Shown here piece by piece: positions 43,817-55,378 of a stretch of 64,000 bases of DNA. Source of the DNA: Madurella fahalii (taxonomy: Eukaryota > Ascomycota > Sordariomycetes > Sordariales); assembly GCA_029876055.1 (NCBI GenBank), contig CM056880.1:1364001-1428000 (forward strand), given 5' to 3'. Both the position numbers and the translations under genes were made by a program. The first letter of the stretch is position 1, and each line of letters starts with the position of its first letter. Under the pieces are notes generated by a model. The model worked only from the letters and a program-made list of their open reading frames with translations. It was not told the DNA's origin and did not search any database.

Positions 43817-46621
43817 TCTCCGCAACGATCGTCGGCGGCGGGGTCGAGCTCGGAATGGGAAAAGGAAAACTGGAAGGGTCGGCGAACGGCCGGAGATGGC
43901 CTCGCGAGCTGGAGGGAGCGCGACGTCGAACAGGTGAGGTCGGGCGGAGCGAAGTTCAGGTACAGACTACTCCGGGGTGCCGCGGCGTTTATAGGCTTGT
44001 CGGGAGCACAAGCAGATTTCGGGGCTAGGCGGGGCGTTGGGCGGTGGGGAAAGCGGGGAGAAGGGCGGTTGTATGCTGACGGTAACAACGTATTTCGAAC
44101 GTCTATCAGGTTGCATCAATGAGCGTGAGATTCCACTAAGCCCCAATGCACATGCACAAAAAAACTAAAAAAACAACATCAGAACGATGCGCGGGATGAG
44201 GCGATAGACGACACGGAGAGAAACGCGGCGCAGGACCCTGGTGTGAACCCGACGGAGCGGTCAAGGTAGGCTTAGGCCGGGCGCGGAAAGTTCGGGCGGC
44301 TAGGCCCGGGGGGGTCAAACTCACCAGCAGGGGGGGTTTTTCAACGGGCCCTATATCTTCCCTTATTTTCTAGGGGTTGAAAAAGAGCAAAGAACACGAG
44401 TGTTTGGGCAGCTGGTTCGTGCAAACAGTCGAGCAGTTTTGGGCTGAGTAGGGCGTTCAAGGCTTGGTCTCGAACGCGAAAGCTCCTAATTCCGAACGTG
44501 CAAACTGGCAGACCAGTCGGGCATGGCTCGGCCACGGGCTCTGAAATGGCGCCTCGGTGGGTGGGGTCAGTCAACGTCAGCTGCTGTGATTGGACACCTG
44601 GTTGAGGGATCGTGATAACGCCAAGCCATGTGGGTTGCGGATCCCGTGACGGACGCTAGTGTAAGAACGGCTGTGTTCTCTCTTCGCACCGGTTTGTGTC
44701 TGCCGTCCTTGTTTGAGGCGAATTGCTCAGCTGCCCTGGCGTTCAGCTGACAGTTGGGATTGCTCGGCAGCTGGGATGATTTTTGTTTTTTGTTTTTTTT
44801 CTTTTCTACTTTCTTTTTCTCTATTTTGCAGAACTTGAAGCAGTTGTCCCAGACAGCCAGTTCAACTCATGTGTGCACCGGTAGTCTCCAAATCTCCGAG
44901 GCGTGCAGGCTTGTAGTAATAGAGCCCAGCTTCCGACTTGTTCCCCTGCCTAAGTGGTCAATGAGTTGAGATAGCGCTAAACGGACGCATAAGGCCCCGA
45001 ATATCAGGAGATGAGATGTTAGCTTGGCTGAACTAATTGGCCTTCATAATGCCAGCGATGCAACTGCCATGTCCCAAGATTATTCTTGTTGTGATTCAAA
45101 ACTTTTCCTCCGCTCGGCCTTGCGGTGACTTCCTCAACATGTCGTCGGTCAACACATGTGCACGTAATGCACGAGTCCCAGAATAGTTTAGCGCCGGATA
45201 GCAACGGCGACCCCCATTGGCCAGCTCTCCGCGATTTTCGATGTGGAGCTGCTGAACATCATCGCTAGCCACTCATCGCTTCCAGAAGCAGCCGGGGTTA
45301 GAGAAGGGAGCTTTGGCCAAATCAACTTAAGATGCACTTTTCCCATTTTCCTTAACAGGAATTCAGATCGGGAATGTTCCATGCCCATTTCGGTTTGTTC
45401 TCTTAATCACCAAAGTCTACATTAATCCATTGCAGCGATAAAATCTCAGGTGGACACAAGTAGTTGCTCATATTCATCAGATCCTGCCGTCCTCAAGCCG
45501 GTCATGCCGAAGCAGGCCAGCTCCGCCGCCCTGCGATGTGCCAGCGTGGATGGTGGGTACTATGCATCAGCCCAACGTTGCAGCCGTGACACAACCTATG
45601 TACGGTTAATTTCTCCCCCAGCAGCCAACTAGAGGCCGCTTCGGAAGCCTCACCTGCACCCTTGTTCCCCATGTCTCAAGTTCCTTGCAGCATCTCATCA
45701 GTGCTTGCGGTCCTGTCAAATCGGGCCGTGCTAAGTTAAGGCCTCTCTCCCACACAGAGCAGCCCCCCAAGCCCGGCTTCATCCTCGGAGGCCGAGCGTA
45801 GTCTGCCACTCTCTCCACCGCGCCACACGCTAAGCTCCCGGGGTCAATGTGATGGTAGCTGGCGGGTATGTACTGTATCGTCCCAGATCCCCGGGACGCA
45901 TGCGCCACCAAGTGCTCGCAGGCGCCTGCTTCCCTGTTCGCCTGGCTTTAATCCTAGCTTAGCTGTAACGATACGACTTAGGGGCCCTCTCCCGTGGAAG
46001 GCTAGGGGAGGGAACCAGCCAGGGTCGTATCCTTTCTTAACCCTCCGTAGCCTCGGCTCAATTGCAGTCAACCTCATCCATCCAATGGGCTCCTCATCCG
46101 AGCAAAAGCCGGTGGCAAGATCAATCCCAATCTCCCACCCCAGCTGAACTGGCCACCCGGATCGACTGTCGAGCTCGGACGTCGATGCGCAAGTGATTCC
46201 CGTGGAGGGCCTTCCCGTATCCCGAACCTTGGGCATCGCGTGTGAGACAAAGGTCACCTTGCACACAGTGCGTAAAGATCCTTAGCGGCGCATCTTAAAA
46301 CCCTCCAACCACACGGAGCGACCTTTCCCAGGAGGCTGGAGTAATGACTTGGGGCTTGCGGGAAAGCGGAGTTCTCTAACCAGCCAAAGACCATCTCTGT
46401 TTCAACTATTTCCAATCTTTCCCAACCTCGATGCTCCTGGTCTATAGATGCTAGATATGCGTCTCACGCTTGCTTACGCTATCTACATGAACCGATTACA
46501 TGCCCCAACCCATTCCCGGCCTGGCTGTCAAGATTACGATCCTCGAACCGTATGCGTATAGGCTTTCCTGCCAGCATATTCCTTGTCCCTCCTCATCCCG
46601 ACCATCGACCGATCACACCAA
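43817..46621. other. Intergenic region upstream of the metacaspase
   Basis: About 2.8 kb without a supported gene. The left part should contain the metacaspase promoter, and the right end the 3' UTR of the minus-strand gene at 46622. Open frames of up to 140 codons (for example 45844-46266, minus strand) show no domain. Confidence 0.45.
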
Positions 46622-48511
46622 CTATGCTCCCGTCATCTTGACGTCCTGGCCCTCCTCCTTCCTTCCCCCCTCAGCATCCTCCCGCATAAGCCAGGCCATC
46701 ATGCTCCAAAGAAGCTGCATCGCCCCGACACGATCCTCGACCTTGAAAAGGTCGAACCACTGGCTCCGCCAGACCTCCAGCCTCCCCCAGCTCCTCGCCC
46801 CAGTACCATTATCGCCACCGTCCTCCACCTCGCCCTCCAAAACCGCAAGCAACCGATCCGGCACGCGCACCCGGAGGATGCTCACGTGGTGCAGGACGGA
46901 GCTCACGACAAAGATGTCGTCGTACCCGGCCCCCTTCGCGCGCCCGATGGCTGCGTACTTGGTCTTCTTGTCCCACGTCGAGGCGGGCGGGCGGACCATG
47001 CGGTAGTTGTCATACATGGGGTGGTTTCCCGACTTCTTGAGGCGCTTGGCGCCCTTGGCGGAGCCCGACTCTCTTCCGCTACTGCTACTGCTGCTGCCGG
47101 GGAGAGAGCCGGGGCGGGAAAAGGGTCGCCTGGGGAGGGCCATTGCGTCGCTCGCCGAGGAGGATGACGATGGTGGTGAGGGCCGTTCCGGCGGCGGCGC
47201 GTCCTTGTCGCCGATGGTCTCGTCCGCGCCCGACTGCATCTCGATCTCGCGGCCGATGGGCCCGCCGGGGCCGCCGCCCCATCGGGGCTTGGTCGCCCAC
47301 CAGGCGTTCTCGCCGATGCGCTTCTCGGTGCGGCCCTCACGAGCGCGGTGCTGCGCCGTGATGAGCGCCGCAACGAGTTCGCGGGCCAGGTCCAGGACCG
47401 AGTCGCGGTCTGGGGCGGTAGTCGGTTGCCCGGTGCTGTCAGCGGGCGGAAAGGAGGTGGCGTTCCTTGCGCTGACGGCGGCGACGGGCCCTTCGACGAT
47501 GCCGGCGCGGGCTTCTTCTCGGGTGGCGGGGCTCCGGAACACGAACGTGCACCCCGAGGAGAAGTAGGAGCTGCGCGGGGCGCTGGAGGCGTTGGACGTG
47601 ATGTGTAGCCGTGGCTCGGTACGGGGCATTGTCACGTTGCACGCGAAGTCATAAGCTACTAGCTTCAAGAAGGCCGTGATTATGTTCTGGCGGTATTCGC
47701 CCGGCATCTGGCTGCCACAGCCGGTGCGGTAGATTTGCACCGAGCCCGTGCCATTCTCGGAGGACCTGTCTCCTTCGGAGGCAGTAGGCGCGCTTTCGCT
47801 GTTGCTCTCGCCCTTGCTCTCGCCCGTCCCTTCTGCCTTTGTCTCTGGTTTCGGTGGCCGTGACGTGTCTTCCCAAAAGGCAGTGAACAGTTCCAGGTGG
47901 CGATAAAATTCGTATGCATTCCCCAGGCGCGCTTGCGATTGGCCCTTTGGAGCAGGCAGTCTGCGGACAGTCCTGTAGGCGGCCTCGTTCGCGATGGACA
48001 GCTCCCGTCTGCGCTCCAGATACGTCTGGCAGCCGGGCGATAGGTTGCCCGTGTTGAGGCGTTTCCGTGTACTTTCATTGGTGGCGTGCACCTCTTCCGA
48101 GGAGAGTGCGTGCCAAGCCTCAAAGTCCGGAATGAATGCCGGGTCCGGGATCAGCTCGGCGGGGCCGGCATCCGGGACCACGTGAGTCCCCAAGGCCTCG
48201 AGATGCGACAGAGAAACCTCGGTCGGCCGGACGATGCCCTGTAGCATGGCAGTGAGCGGCTTAGCCGGCCGGCTCGGGACCGGCCCCTGGGTGTTAGGAA
48301 CATCATGGTCGGGCGCCTGTGGGTAGCACCGGGGTAAGTTGATGGGCGTGGGCGGCGGGACGTCCTTGGCAGGCACCGCCGGTGTCACAGGAACTAGACG
48401 ACCAGAATTAGACAACGGATAGAGACCGAGAAGAGACAACACAATAATAGGTCCGACCGGCACCGAGGGCGATCACACGAAACAACGGCCAAGAGGGGGC
48501 AGGATCCGCAT
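46622..48511 (-). CDS. Uncharacterised protein with two conserved-looking blocks
   Basis: The main frame runs from about 48394 down to the stop at 46622. The first in-frame ATG inside it is at 48247. A likelier start is a small upstream exon: the ATG at 48511 (MRILPPLGR) could join through an intron of about 85-90 nt ending at the CTAG near 48395, giving PVTPAVPAKDVPPPTP. That donor is weak, so the start is uncertain. The protein has an ordered N-terminal block (EVSLSHLEALGTHVVPDAGP, FIPDFEAWHALSSEEVHA, GCQTYLERRRELSIANEAAY, GNAYEFYRHLELFTAFWED) and an ordered C-terminal block (YDNYRMVRPPASTWDKKTKY and DDIFVVSSVLHHVSILRVRV). Acidic, Ser-rich and Gly-rich linkers lie between them. There is no signal peptide or membrane helix in the main frame. 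I do not recognise the family. Confidence 0.6.
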
Positions 48512-50417
48512 AAACGCGCTTAATGGCGAGAGCACATCCGGCAAGTCCGTTCAACTCTCCCAGCTCCCGAGAGAGACAAGAAATGGCCCATTTGACGGCC
48601 CTACCAGAAGCCGAGTGGCAGGCACTCGCTCGAAGGTCGGGATCATGTCGTACAAGATATCGACATGTGGAGAGAACACGACTTACTCAGGTACGTGAGG
48701 TTTCCGAACATTTTGGTAGTGTGTCTTGGCCGGCTAACGCAAGGGCGGTCCTTGATCAGTGCTGCTCAGGACTCGCTCTGCAGGGCACTCACTCGGAGGA
48801 GGAGAGCCTAGGGCAAGCGTGCAAGCGTGGTGTGGGGGAGAGGCGAGACGGAGGCTAGTCAAGTCGATCACGCCCAGCCCGGCTTTACGACAAGCACCAC
48901 GTAGGCTGAAGCCAATTTGAAAGCCTCCACCACAGCGTTCCTCGGGCGTACAGCACCGTTTACGCTGCGTATTATCCCAACACTGCGAAAAAAGAGTGCT
49001 GCAGAAGGAACAGGCGAACTTGTCGGGTCCGCTGGCAGTTGGGCGGGAGAGATGTTTGCTGGGTGGATTGCGAGCGGGGCAGTCAACATTTCGTTGGCAT
49101 TGCATGAGATAGTATCATTGAATTGGGCCGTGCACCCTTGGAACCCCGGCCCGAGCCAGGTCGGTGATGGCCGAAGAGGGTGCTGGACGATGTGCATGTC
49201 TCGCGTTTCTCCCTTTTCTTTTAAAAGGGGTTTTTTTTTTTTTTTCCTCCTTTTTTCTTTCTTTTTTTTCCTTTCGGCGAATTCCGTGCTTCTACTAGAT
49301 ATCTAGTCATGGCGCAACTCCGAGCGTGTCCGACCCTTGTTGCTCGAGATAATGAGAGGCAGGTTCGAGATCATCCGTCGGGCGTGTGGGGTCCTTTTGA
49401 ATGCCCCTCCACCCTTGCCCAGTCAGTCGGCGCCTCCTGAAATGGGAGAAGCGGTTCATGATGTGTGGCCCAAGCGTTTCCTGCCGTCCCCAGAGCTTGT
49501 TTCAGAGCATTGCTCGGACCAGAGAAACTCCCGTCCTCACGGAAATCGGCATACGTCCAATCCATCCGAACCCACAAGGACGCTCATTTCATCATCAGCT
49601 ACGTATTGATATCTCTTACGAGAAGTAATGGAATAGATCTCTTAAAACCAAAGATTACCAGAGGTGTAGTTCATTGCGCTTTCGCGATCCAGGACGACAT
49701 TTCCTCGTGGAAGCGCGATCGTGAAAAGAGTATTCCCCGCTACGGAGTTCCCATCCTTCCCTTCCCCGCAGTCCTCGTGCTTCACAAGCGTCACAGGACA
49801 GGGATCAACCCACCGCAAGCGACTGCAGCCCTTCTCTAGGCGACGAACCGATCCATGAGGCTCTTCGCCTCAACGTCGATTCGGATGGCACTGCTTCCCA
49901 GCCAATCACAACCGTCGCCGAACCCCTCCTCCGGCCCATCAAACGACGACCTGCCCGTGCATCATGTCAGAAGTCGCCCGTTTGGGACATGCTGCCGTTG
50001 AACACTGGCCATGTCTCTGAATCGCTGTGCTCATGGCCGTTCCGCCAAGACGCCGTTGCCCGGCGCCGTGTCTCTCTCACCATCTGTTCGACCCCAGATC
50101 TTCCACTGTCCCCGATTTCCCATGGATTCCCGTCGATTCATCCGCCTCACCATGAGTTTCTGGTGTTGTGTTTAGCCGCGAACCGTCTTGTTTGTCGTCT
50201 CCTTTGACAGGAGTGTTCCTCTTCTTCCTCTCCTTAGAATCTTGATGATTTTTGCAACAACTTAGACGGCCCTAGTGGCCTGGCATATTCGCTTCTCTTG
50301 AACCCCCTTTTTTGTGCTTGTGTATTTTTTGGACTTCCTCCTCCCCTTCGTTCGGTGCGACTGGTCTCGCCAAAAAGAAAAACAAAGAAAAAGGGATCAT
50401 CAGTGTGGGGCTTGATC
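48512..50417. promoter_or_regulatory. Divergent region between the 46.6 kb gene and the membrane protein
   Basis: About 1.9 kb with no supported gene. T-rich tracts occur at 49228-49270. The T-rich, pyrimidine-rich run near 50200-50350 probably belongs to the 5' UTR or promoter of the plus-strand gene. An upstream exon carrying a signal peptide for that gene may be hidden here. Confidence 0.4.
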
Positions 50418-52511
50418 ATGGCGTCGAATGCTCTGCCAGCGGGGGCATTCCTGACCACGATCCAGGGCCGGCGATGTACGGCGGTCCCTCGAGCGTCGGC
50501 GGCGACGGCCAGCGCGAATCGCGACACCCAAGCGGTCACGGTACAGAGTTCGGCCCAGGCGACGGCGAGCCCAACGACGGAGGCGGTCGCGGTGGCGGTC
50601 GGGAATGCAGATGTGAATACCGCAGATACAAGCTCAACGAGTACGACGAGCTCCTCCCTGGTCATCTTCACTTCAAGCACCCCTCTCAGTCGTGTTGCCA
50701 GCTCGGCGCAAGTGACGCAGGGTCGGGGAAGTCAGTCAGAGCCTTCGGCACTTGTACCGACACCTCCCCCTGCGGCGCTTCTCCCAGCCGCAGGCGCTAC
50801 TCCCCAGAGCTTCACGGCGTTCGCAGACGTAACATTATCAAGAGAGACAGAACAAGCATCCGTAGTGCAAAGCAGTCAGACTGATGGCAGCGTAACAGTA
50901 TCAGCTGCAGATGTACCGGCTACGTCAACTTCTCCCGGGCTACCCGAAGGCCCGGCAGCAACGCCTCTCAGCACCACCATCGGGTCGCCGGAACCATCGG
51001 CCGACAGCGGGACGGTCGACGGTGCGGGCACAACATCGACAAACTCGGCCGTGAGCGCCCTTCCTAACGTAAATAGCAACGCAGTCCAGTCGACGGTGGC
51101 TGTCGCCGGCGGCGTCATAGGCGGCGTCGTGGCCATCAGCATCCTAGCGTTCTTCATATGGTGGTGGAGACGCCGACGACTCAGGAAGAGGAGAAGCACG
51201 CTTTTGACGCCCCTCGATGCAGTGCCATCCTTTGACCGGGATGAGAAGGGCGGCTACGTCATCAACCGCGGGAGCATAGGACCGACACCGGTGACCGAGA
51301 AGGTCAAGGCTGCCTTGGGTCAGAATTTCAAGAGGTTCCGCGGCCACCTCAGGAACAAAACAGGTGGCAGCGCGCCCTCCGTGAATCTCGACCGGGGTAC
51401 CTCGCAGTTCATGGACTTGCCCAGCTCTCACAGCCGAGCAAATTCGGGCATCAGCGGCCCCGAGGTGACGACCAAGGACCGCTTTGTGGACTGGTGGTCG
51501 CGGCTGACAGCCGACATGAACTTCAACTGGCGTCTCCGTAACAACACAGCCGGTAAGGACAATATGCGAGCGGCCGCCCCCCTGGAAAAGAAGCCCGCCC
51601 TCGGCTCCCAGCCCGACTTCCTGACCCTCCTGAACATGGACGACCAAGAGCTCGACCGCGAAGCCCAGCGCCGACGAGCCAGCATCTCGCGCAAGAACGG
51701 CAGCGCCAGCTCAACCGACAACTTCCTCGGCGGGCTCAACCTCAATTTTGGCAGCAGCCCAAGCAACGACAACCCCTTCAGCGATGCCAATGCCATCGCC
51801 CACACCTCCGCCCAGCCCGCGCCGCTCGCCATCAACCAGCCCCTGAACCCCTTCAGCGACGCAAATGCCATCCGCGACCCCCCACCCGCAGCTATGCCCA
51901 AACCCGCCACCTACGTGGCCGATATCCGCCGCTCACGAGGCCAATCCGTCAGCAACAATAACAACAACACTACCACCAGCCGCCAACCCAGCACCGCCTA
52001 CAACTACTACACCCCCTCTGCCGGAACCGCCGGCACCGCAGGCCGCGACAGCGTCACCTCGTCGGCGACCCGCAACAAGTTCCGCTCCGACCCCTTCGAC
52101 CTCGAGGCCAAAGCCAGCAGCATCACCAGCAGCATGGCCGGCACCACCGGAAGCAGCAGCAACAGCAGCAACAACAACCGCGCCAGCGGCGGGGTGGGCG
52201 CGGGGGACGTGCGCCGTCCCGGCGGAGCACACATGCGCTCCGAGAGCTTCTCGTCCAAGTACTCGAGCGGGATTAGCCTGGGGGACTGGAGCGATCCCGG
52301 GCCTGACGTGGGGCCCGGTACGGGTGGGGGTGGTGGTGGTGGTGGCAAGGCCGGGTGGCCGCCTGAGAAGCGGGCGTCGCCGACACAGGGCTGGCGGGAT
52401 CGTTTGGAGAGGGAGAGGGACAGGGATACACAGCCAGGACCAGGCGCCGGTGGTGGGGGGAGGCGGATGAGCGGGGGGAGCGAAGGGAGGGGTGTTGGGA
52501 AGGCGATGTGA
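50418..52511 (+). CDS. Single-pass Ser/Thr-rich membrane protein, Mid2/WSC-like layout
   Basis: The ATG at 50418 (MASNALPAGAFLTTIQ) opens a 697-aa frame. Residues about 30-225 are Ser, Thr, Ala and Pro-rich, as in heavily O-glycosylated outer domains. A single hydrophobic helix lies at about 227-251 (AVAGGVIGGVVAISILAFFI then WWW), followed at once by the stop-transfer sequence RRRRLRKRR. The cytosolic half of about 440 residues is disordered and contains two copies of NPFSDANAI (about 51772-51795 and 51847-51870), Asn and Gly runs, and a basic end. This layout is that of fungal cell-surface stress sensors, but I see no Cys-rich WSC domain. No signal peptide is evident at the chosen start; an upstream exon may supply it. 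Function is inference from layout only. Confidence 0.65.
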   Translation: MASNALPAGAFLTTIQGRRCTAVPRASAATASANRDTQAVTVQSSAQATASPTTEAVAVAVGNADVNTADTSSTSTTSSSLVIFTSSTPLSRVASSAQVTQGRGSQSEPSALVPTPPPAALLPAAGATPQSFTAFADVTLSRETEQASVVQSSQTDGSVTVSAADVPATSTSPGLPEGPAATPLSTTIGSPEPSADSGTVDGAGTTSTNSAVSALPNVNSNAVQSTVAVAGGVIGGVVAISILAFFIWWWRRRRLRKRRSTLLTPLDAVPSFDRDEKGGYVINRGSIGPTPVTEKVKAALGQNFKRFRGHLRNKTGGSAPSVNLDRGTSQFMDLPSSHSRANSGISGPEVTTKDRFVDWWSRLTADMNFNWRLRNNTAGKDNMRAAAPLEKKPALGSQPDFLTLLNMDDQELDREAQRRRASISRKNGSASSTDNFLGGLNLNFGSSPSNDNPFSDANAIAHTSAQPAPLAINQPLNPFSDANAIRDPPPAAMPKPATYVADIRRSRGQSVSNNNNNTTTSRQPSTAYNYYTPSAGTAGTAGRDSVTSSATRNKFRSDPFDLEAKASSITSSMAGTTGSSSNSSNNNRASGGVGAGDVRRPGGAHMRSESFSSKYSSGISLGDWSDPGPDVGPGTGGGGGGGGKAGWPPEKRASPTQGWRDRLERERDRDTQPGPGAGGGGRRMSGGSEGRGVGKAM

Positions 52512-52549
52512 TAGGCTTCCTCTTTTTCTTTTTCTTTTCTATTTGGAGA

Positions 52550-52611
<62 letters not shown>

Positions 52612-54274
52612 TAGTGGAGAGCAAGGTGGTGGAGGGGTGCTCGGCTCGGCTTGTTTTCATGTTGATGTGTGTGCGGTCTTGTTCTGCGTTTTGCTGGACT
52701 GGGGCGTCTGGAGTGAATCGTTTACGTCTGGAGGTAAGGGAATTTCAGGCTATTCATTCCGTCTACTGTTTCGGGCTACGTTCGGAACGAACTAACATCT
52801 ACTAGGGCGCAAAACCGGATCCTGAAATGGATCCCAAGAGGTTCACAGTGTCGTTAGTAAAAAGGAGGAAACACTTGATTTTCGATTCTTTGTTGCTTTG
52901 TGTTTGTATGATTGGTTGGCGGAATGAGAGATGAGAGATGGGGAACGAAGATACGGTTCACACACAGGTAGTATATACCCCTGGGAAGGTTTAGGGGGTG
53001 GCACGCTCGCTTAATTCTGGGTAAACGGCTCTAGCTCTTGCATGAGGGTTGTCGGGATGTCCTGTCGTTCTACTTTCCTGGTGTAGTAGCGTTAATGATG
53101 AATGAATGTTCTAAAGGTAGTTATAGGCGGTAAAACTTTCTGCTCTATGTGTCCCTGAATATCCAGTCTCGCTTAGGCGCCGACCTTTGGAGCCATAAAT
53201 CGATGGGTTGCCAGTCGTAAATTGTTTCGGGGTTAAGCATTCCCACAGAACTTAACATACGTTCAGGGGCTGGCCGCCATCGGTTACCTGGCAACCTGCC
53301 CGTCCCCGAGTGAACATCAGCCGGTGAGTAAGCACACGGTGGCGGCCGATTGCGCATCGCGCATAATTCGCAATAAAACAGTGTTGGAATCTCAGCAGCC
53401 AATTGTTGGATCAATCCATAAAATGTTGGTTTTCTTATCCGCTGAAAACCACAGCCCTGGTACTCGGGCAGTGGCACAGATGTACCTGAGGCGAGGTACG
53501 TACTGTACTTCTTGGTTTCCCCACGCCCAAACTGTCGCTACATGGTATCATTGGCCAGCCGTCAGCGCGACACGAAACGCGAAAAGTCGCGGGGACGCGT
53601 CCCCGACCGCGCCATTCCTCCAGTAACCGCGTTAATTGGCCGACCCACTCCCGACGAACAAGACAAAGTTGCAGCAACCATATCCCGTCCCAAGCAAATC
53701 AATCAATCAATCAACCCATCCCGCGCTCTGCCCAACCAACCTTCTCTTGCCCACTCCAACGCCCACTCCAGTGCATCGTACATACACATACACACAGCAT
53801 ACGGATACCCGCCAGACCGCCCCTTCAGCCCTCTCAAGCAACCCCTGCATGCGTCATACCAAATCGGCCATCCACCATAATTCCGTCTGAATTAAGAAAT
53901 AAAACACAAAGGGGACTTTTTCGCTCGCTAATTGGTTCCGTAGGTGGTGCGCTTTTGGTGGTGTTGCTAATCATAGGATAGTAATGTCGGTGGAGTGGGC
54001 AGGTCTCGATCTTGGATTCTGAAAGTGATGTGGTGGTCGCCTGAACTCCAATGCTTCCCAAGACGAGGGGGGGAATAGTAAAAATAAGGGAAAAAGTAAA
54101 GCGGGGAATACGAAGAAGTCGGACACAAAAAAGATGTATCAGACAGCGGCGACGGTGCCATCGCTTGGCGTAGACAAAATAGGGTGAGATGAGCGACCAA
54201 ACGACAGTAGGTAGAGTCCAAATAATGTCGGCGTACGTGAGGCATTAGAAATTCATAACCCGGTCATAGCCTTG
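52512..54274. other. Convergent 3' region between the membrane protein and the Whi5-like gene
   Basis: Holds both 3' UTRs. A long GA dinucleotide tract is annotated separately. No gene is supported; open frames are short. Confidence 0.45.
52553..52608 (+). repeat. (GA)28 dinucleotide microsatellite
   Basis: Uninterrupted GA repeats of 56 nt lie about 40 nt after the stop codon of the membrane-protein gene, within its likely 3' UTR. The purine tract could form triplex DNA and is expected to vary in length. Confidence 0.9.
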
Positions 54275-55378
54275 TCAAGAAGGCAGGTCGTCAAAAGTAA
54301 GCCGCCGCTTGGCCACACTGCGTGGTGTCTTTCCCCCCGCGAGTGTTACCGGCGTCTTCCACGGCTTCTGCGCCGGACTAGGTGTCATGTGCAGGAACTC
54401 TGCAAAGTCAAAGCCGAGACCAGGCGTTGCCGGGTACGGGTTGCCGCCGCCGGGAGTGGTCATCATGGACGATGGCAGCGCCAGCCTGTTCTTTGGTGGC
54501 GGTGTGGATGGAGGGTCCATCCTGTTCCTAGGCGGATTCGCAGGCGACGGCGATGCTGCCAGGTAGAGGAGCAGGTCTGCGCCTTCCTCGCCAGTCTTGG
54601 TCTCGCTCACGGCCGACTTGTCCTTCGTCTTCTTGACGAGGCTGCGACTCCGCATTGGCGGTGTCCGGGGCGGGGATACCCGGATGTGACTCGTGTGGAA
54701 CGAGTGGGTCGGGAGGTCCTCCTCGTCGTCCGAATTGGCGGCGTAGTTTGTCGACACTAAGACGTCACTAATCTGTCTCGACCCCGAGTAAAATGACAAA
54801 TCCGGACCGGCCGACGTCGTGAAGTGCTGCTGCCGCCGTGGTTTTATAGGTGACGACTGGGTGAGCTGGTGATGAGTGGTAAAGGATCTGTGCGCCGTCG
54901 GGGACTGCCGGAATCGCTTGCTCGGGCTCGAGAAGGTGTTGTCGAACGAGGCGACGTAGGTGCGTTTCCGGTGACCGGTACTGCCGTTGCTGGACCCAAT
55001 TGCATCTGAGAAGAGAGGGGCTTTGAGCGGCGAGCTCATGAGGGCCCTCGTTGGATACGGGAGCTCGGACGTACTCGAGGACGAGTCGGACAGGATGTCT
55101 CCGTCGTGCACCCGCCTGCGCCGTATTTCTTCCTCGAATTTCGGCTCGATGGTGTCCAGAGTCTCGTTTACTAGGTTGTGCTTCGTCTTGAACTGGGCTA
55201 GTGCGAGGCGGTTCTGCAACCTCCGGGCCATCTGATGCGAGAATCGCTAGTCAGCGCACTATCCTCCCTCCCCAGGGAGGAGATTAGACGAGAAGGGGTG
55301 TACCTTGCTGATTTCTGCCCTCTTCAGAACCCTATCGGCCACAGCCTCTGGCTGCTTTTTCAACGGCGACGACATCAT
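54275..55378 (-). CDS. Whi5/Nrm1-like G1/S transcription repressor
   Basis: Two exons in descending order (55378-55304, 55231-54275) encode 343 aa. MMSSPLKKQPEAVADRVLKR and AEISK join MARRLQNRLALAQFKTKHNL across intron 1. The motif RLQNRLALAQFKTKHNL resembles the short Whi5/Nrm1 (GTB) motif by which these repressors bind the SBF/MBF transcription factors. The rest is disordered, with many SP/TP sites (ALMSSPLKAP, SSPSKRFRQSP, RVSPPRTPP, HMTPSPAQKPW, GGKTPRSVAK), as expected for a CDK-regulated repressor. ADLLLYLAASPSPA and GLGFDFAEFLHMTPSP are further conserved-looking segments. A start at 55402 (MQLGEPAK) is also possible. Role: nuclear brake on G1/S genes, relieved by phosphorylation (inferred from family). 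Confidence 0.75.
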
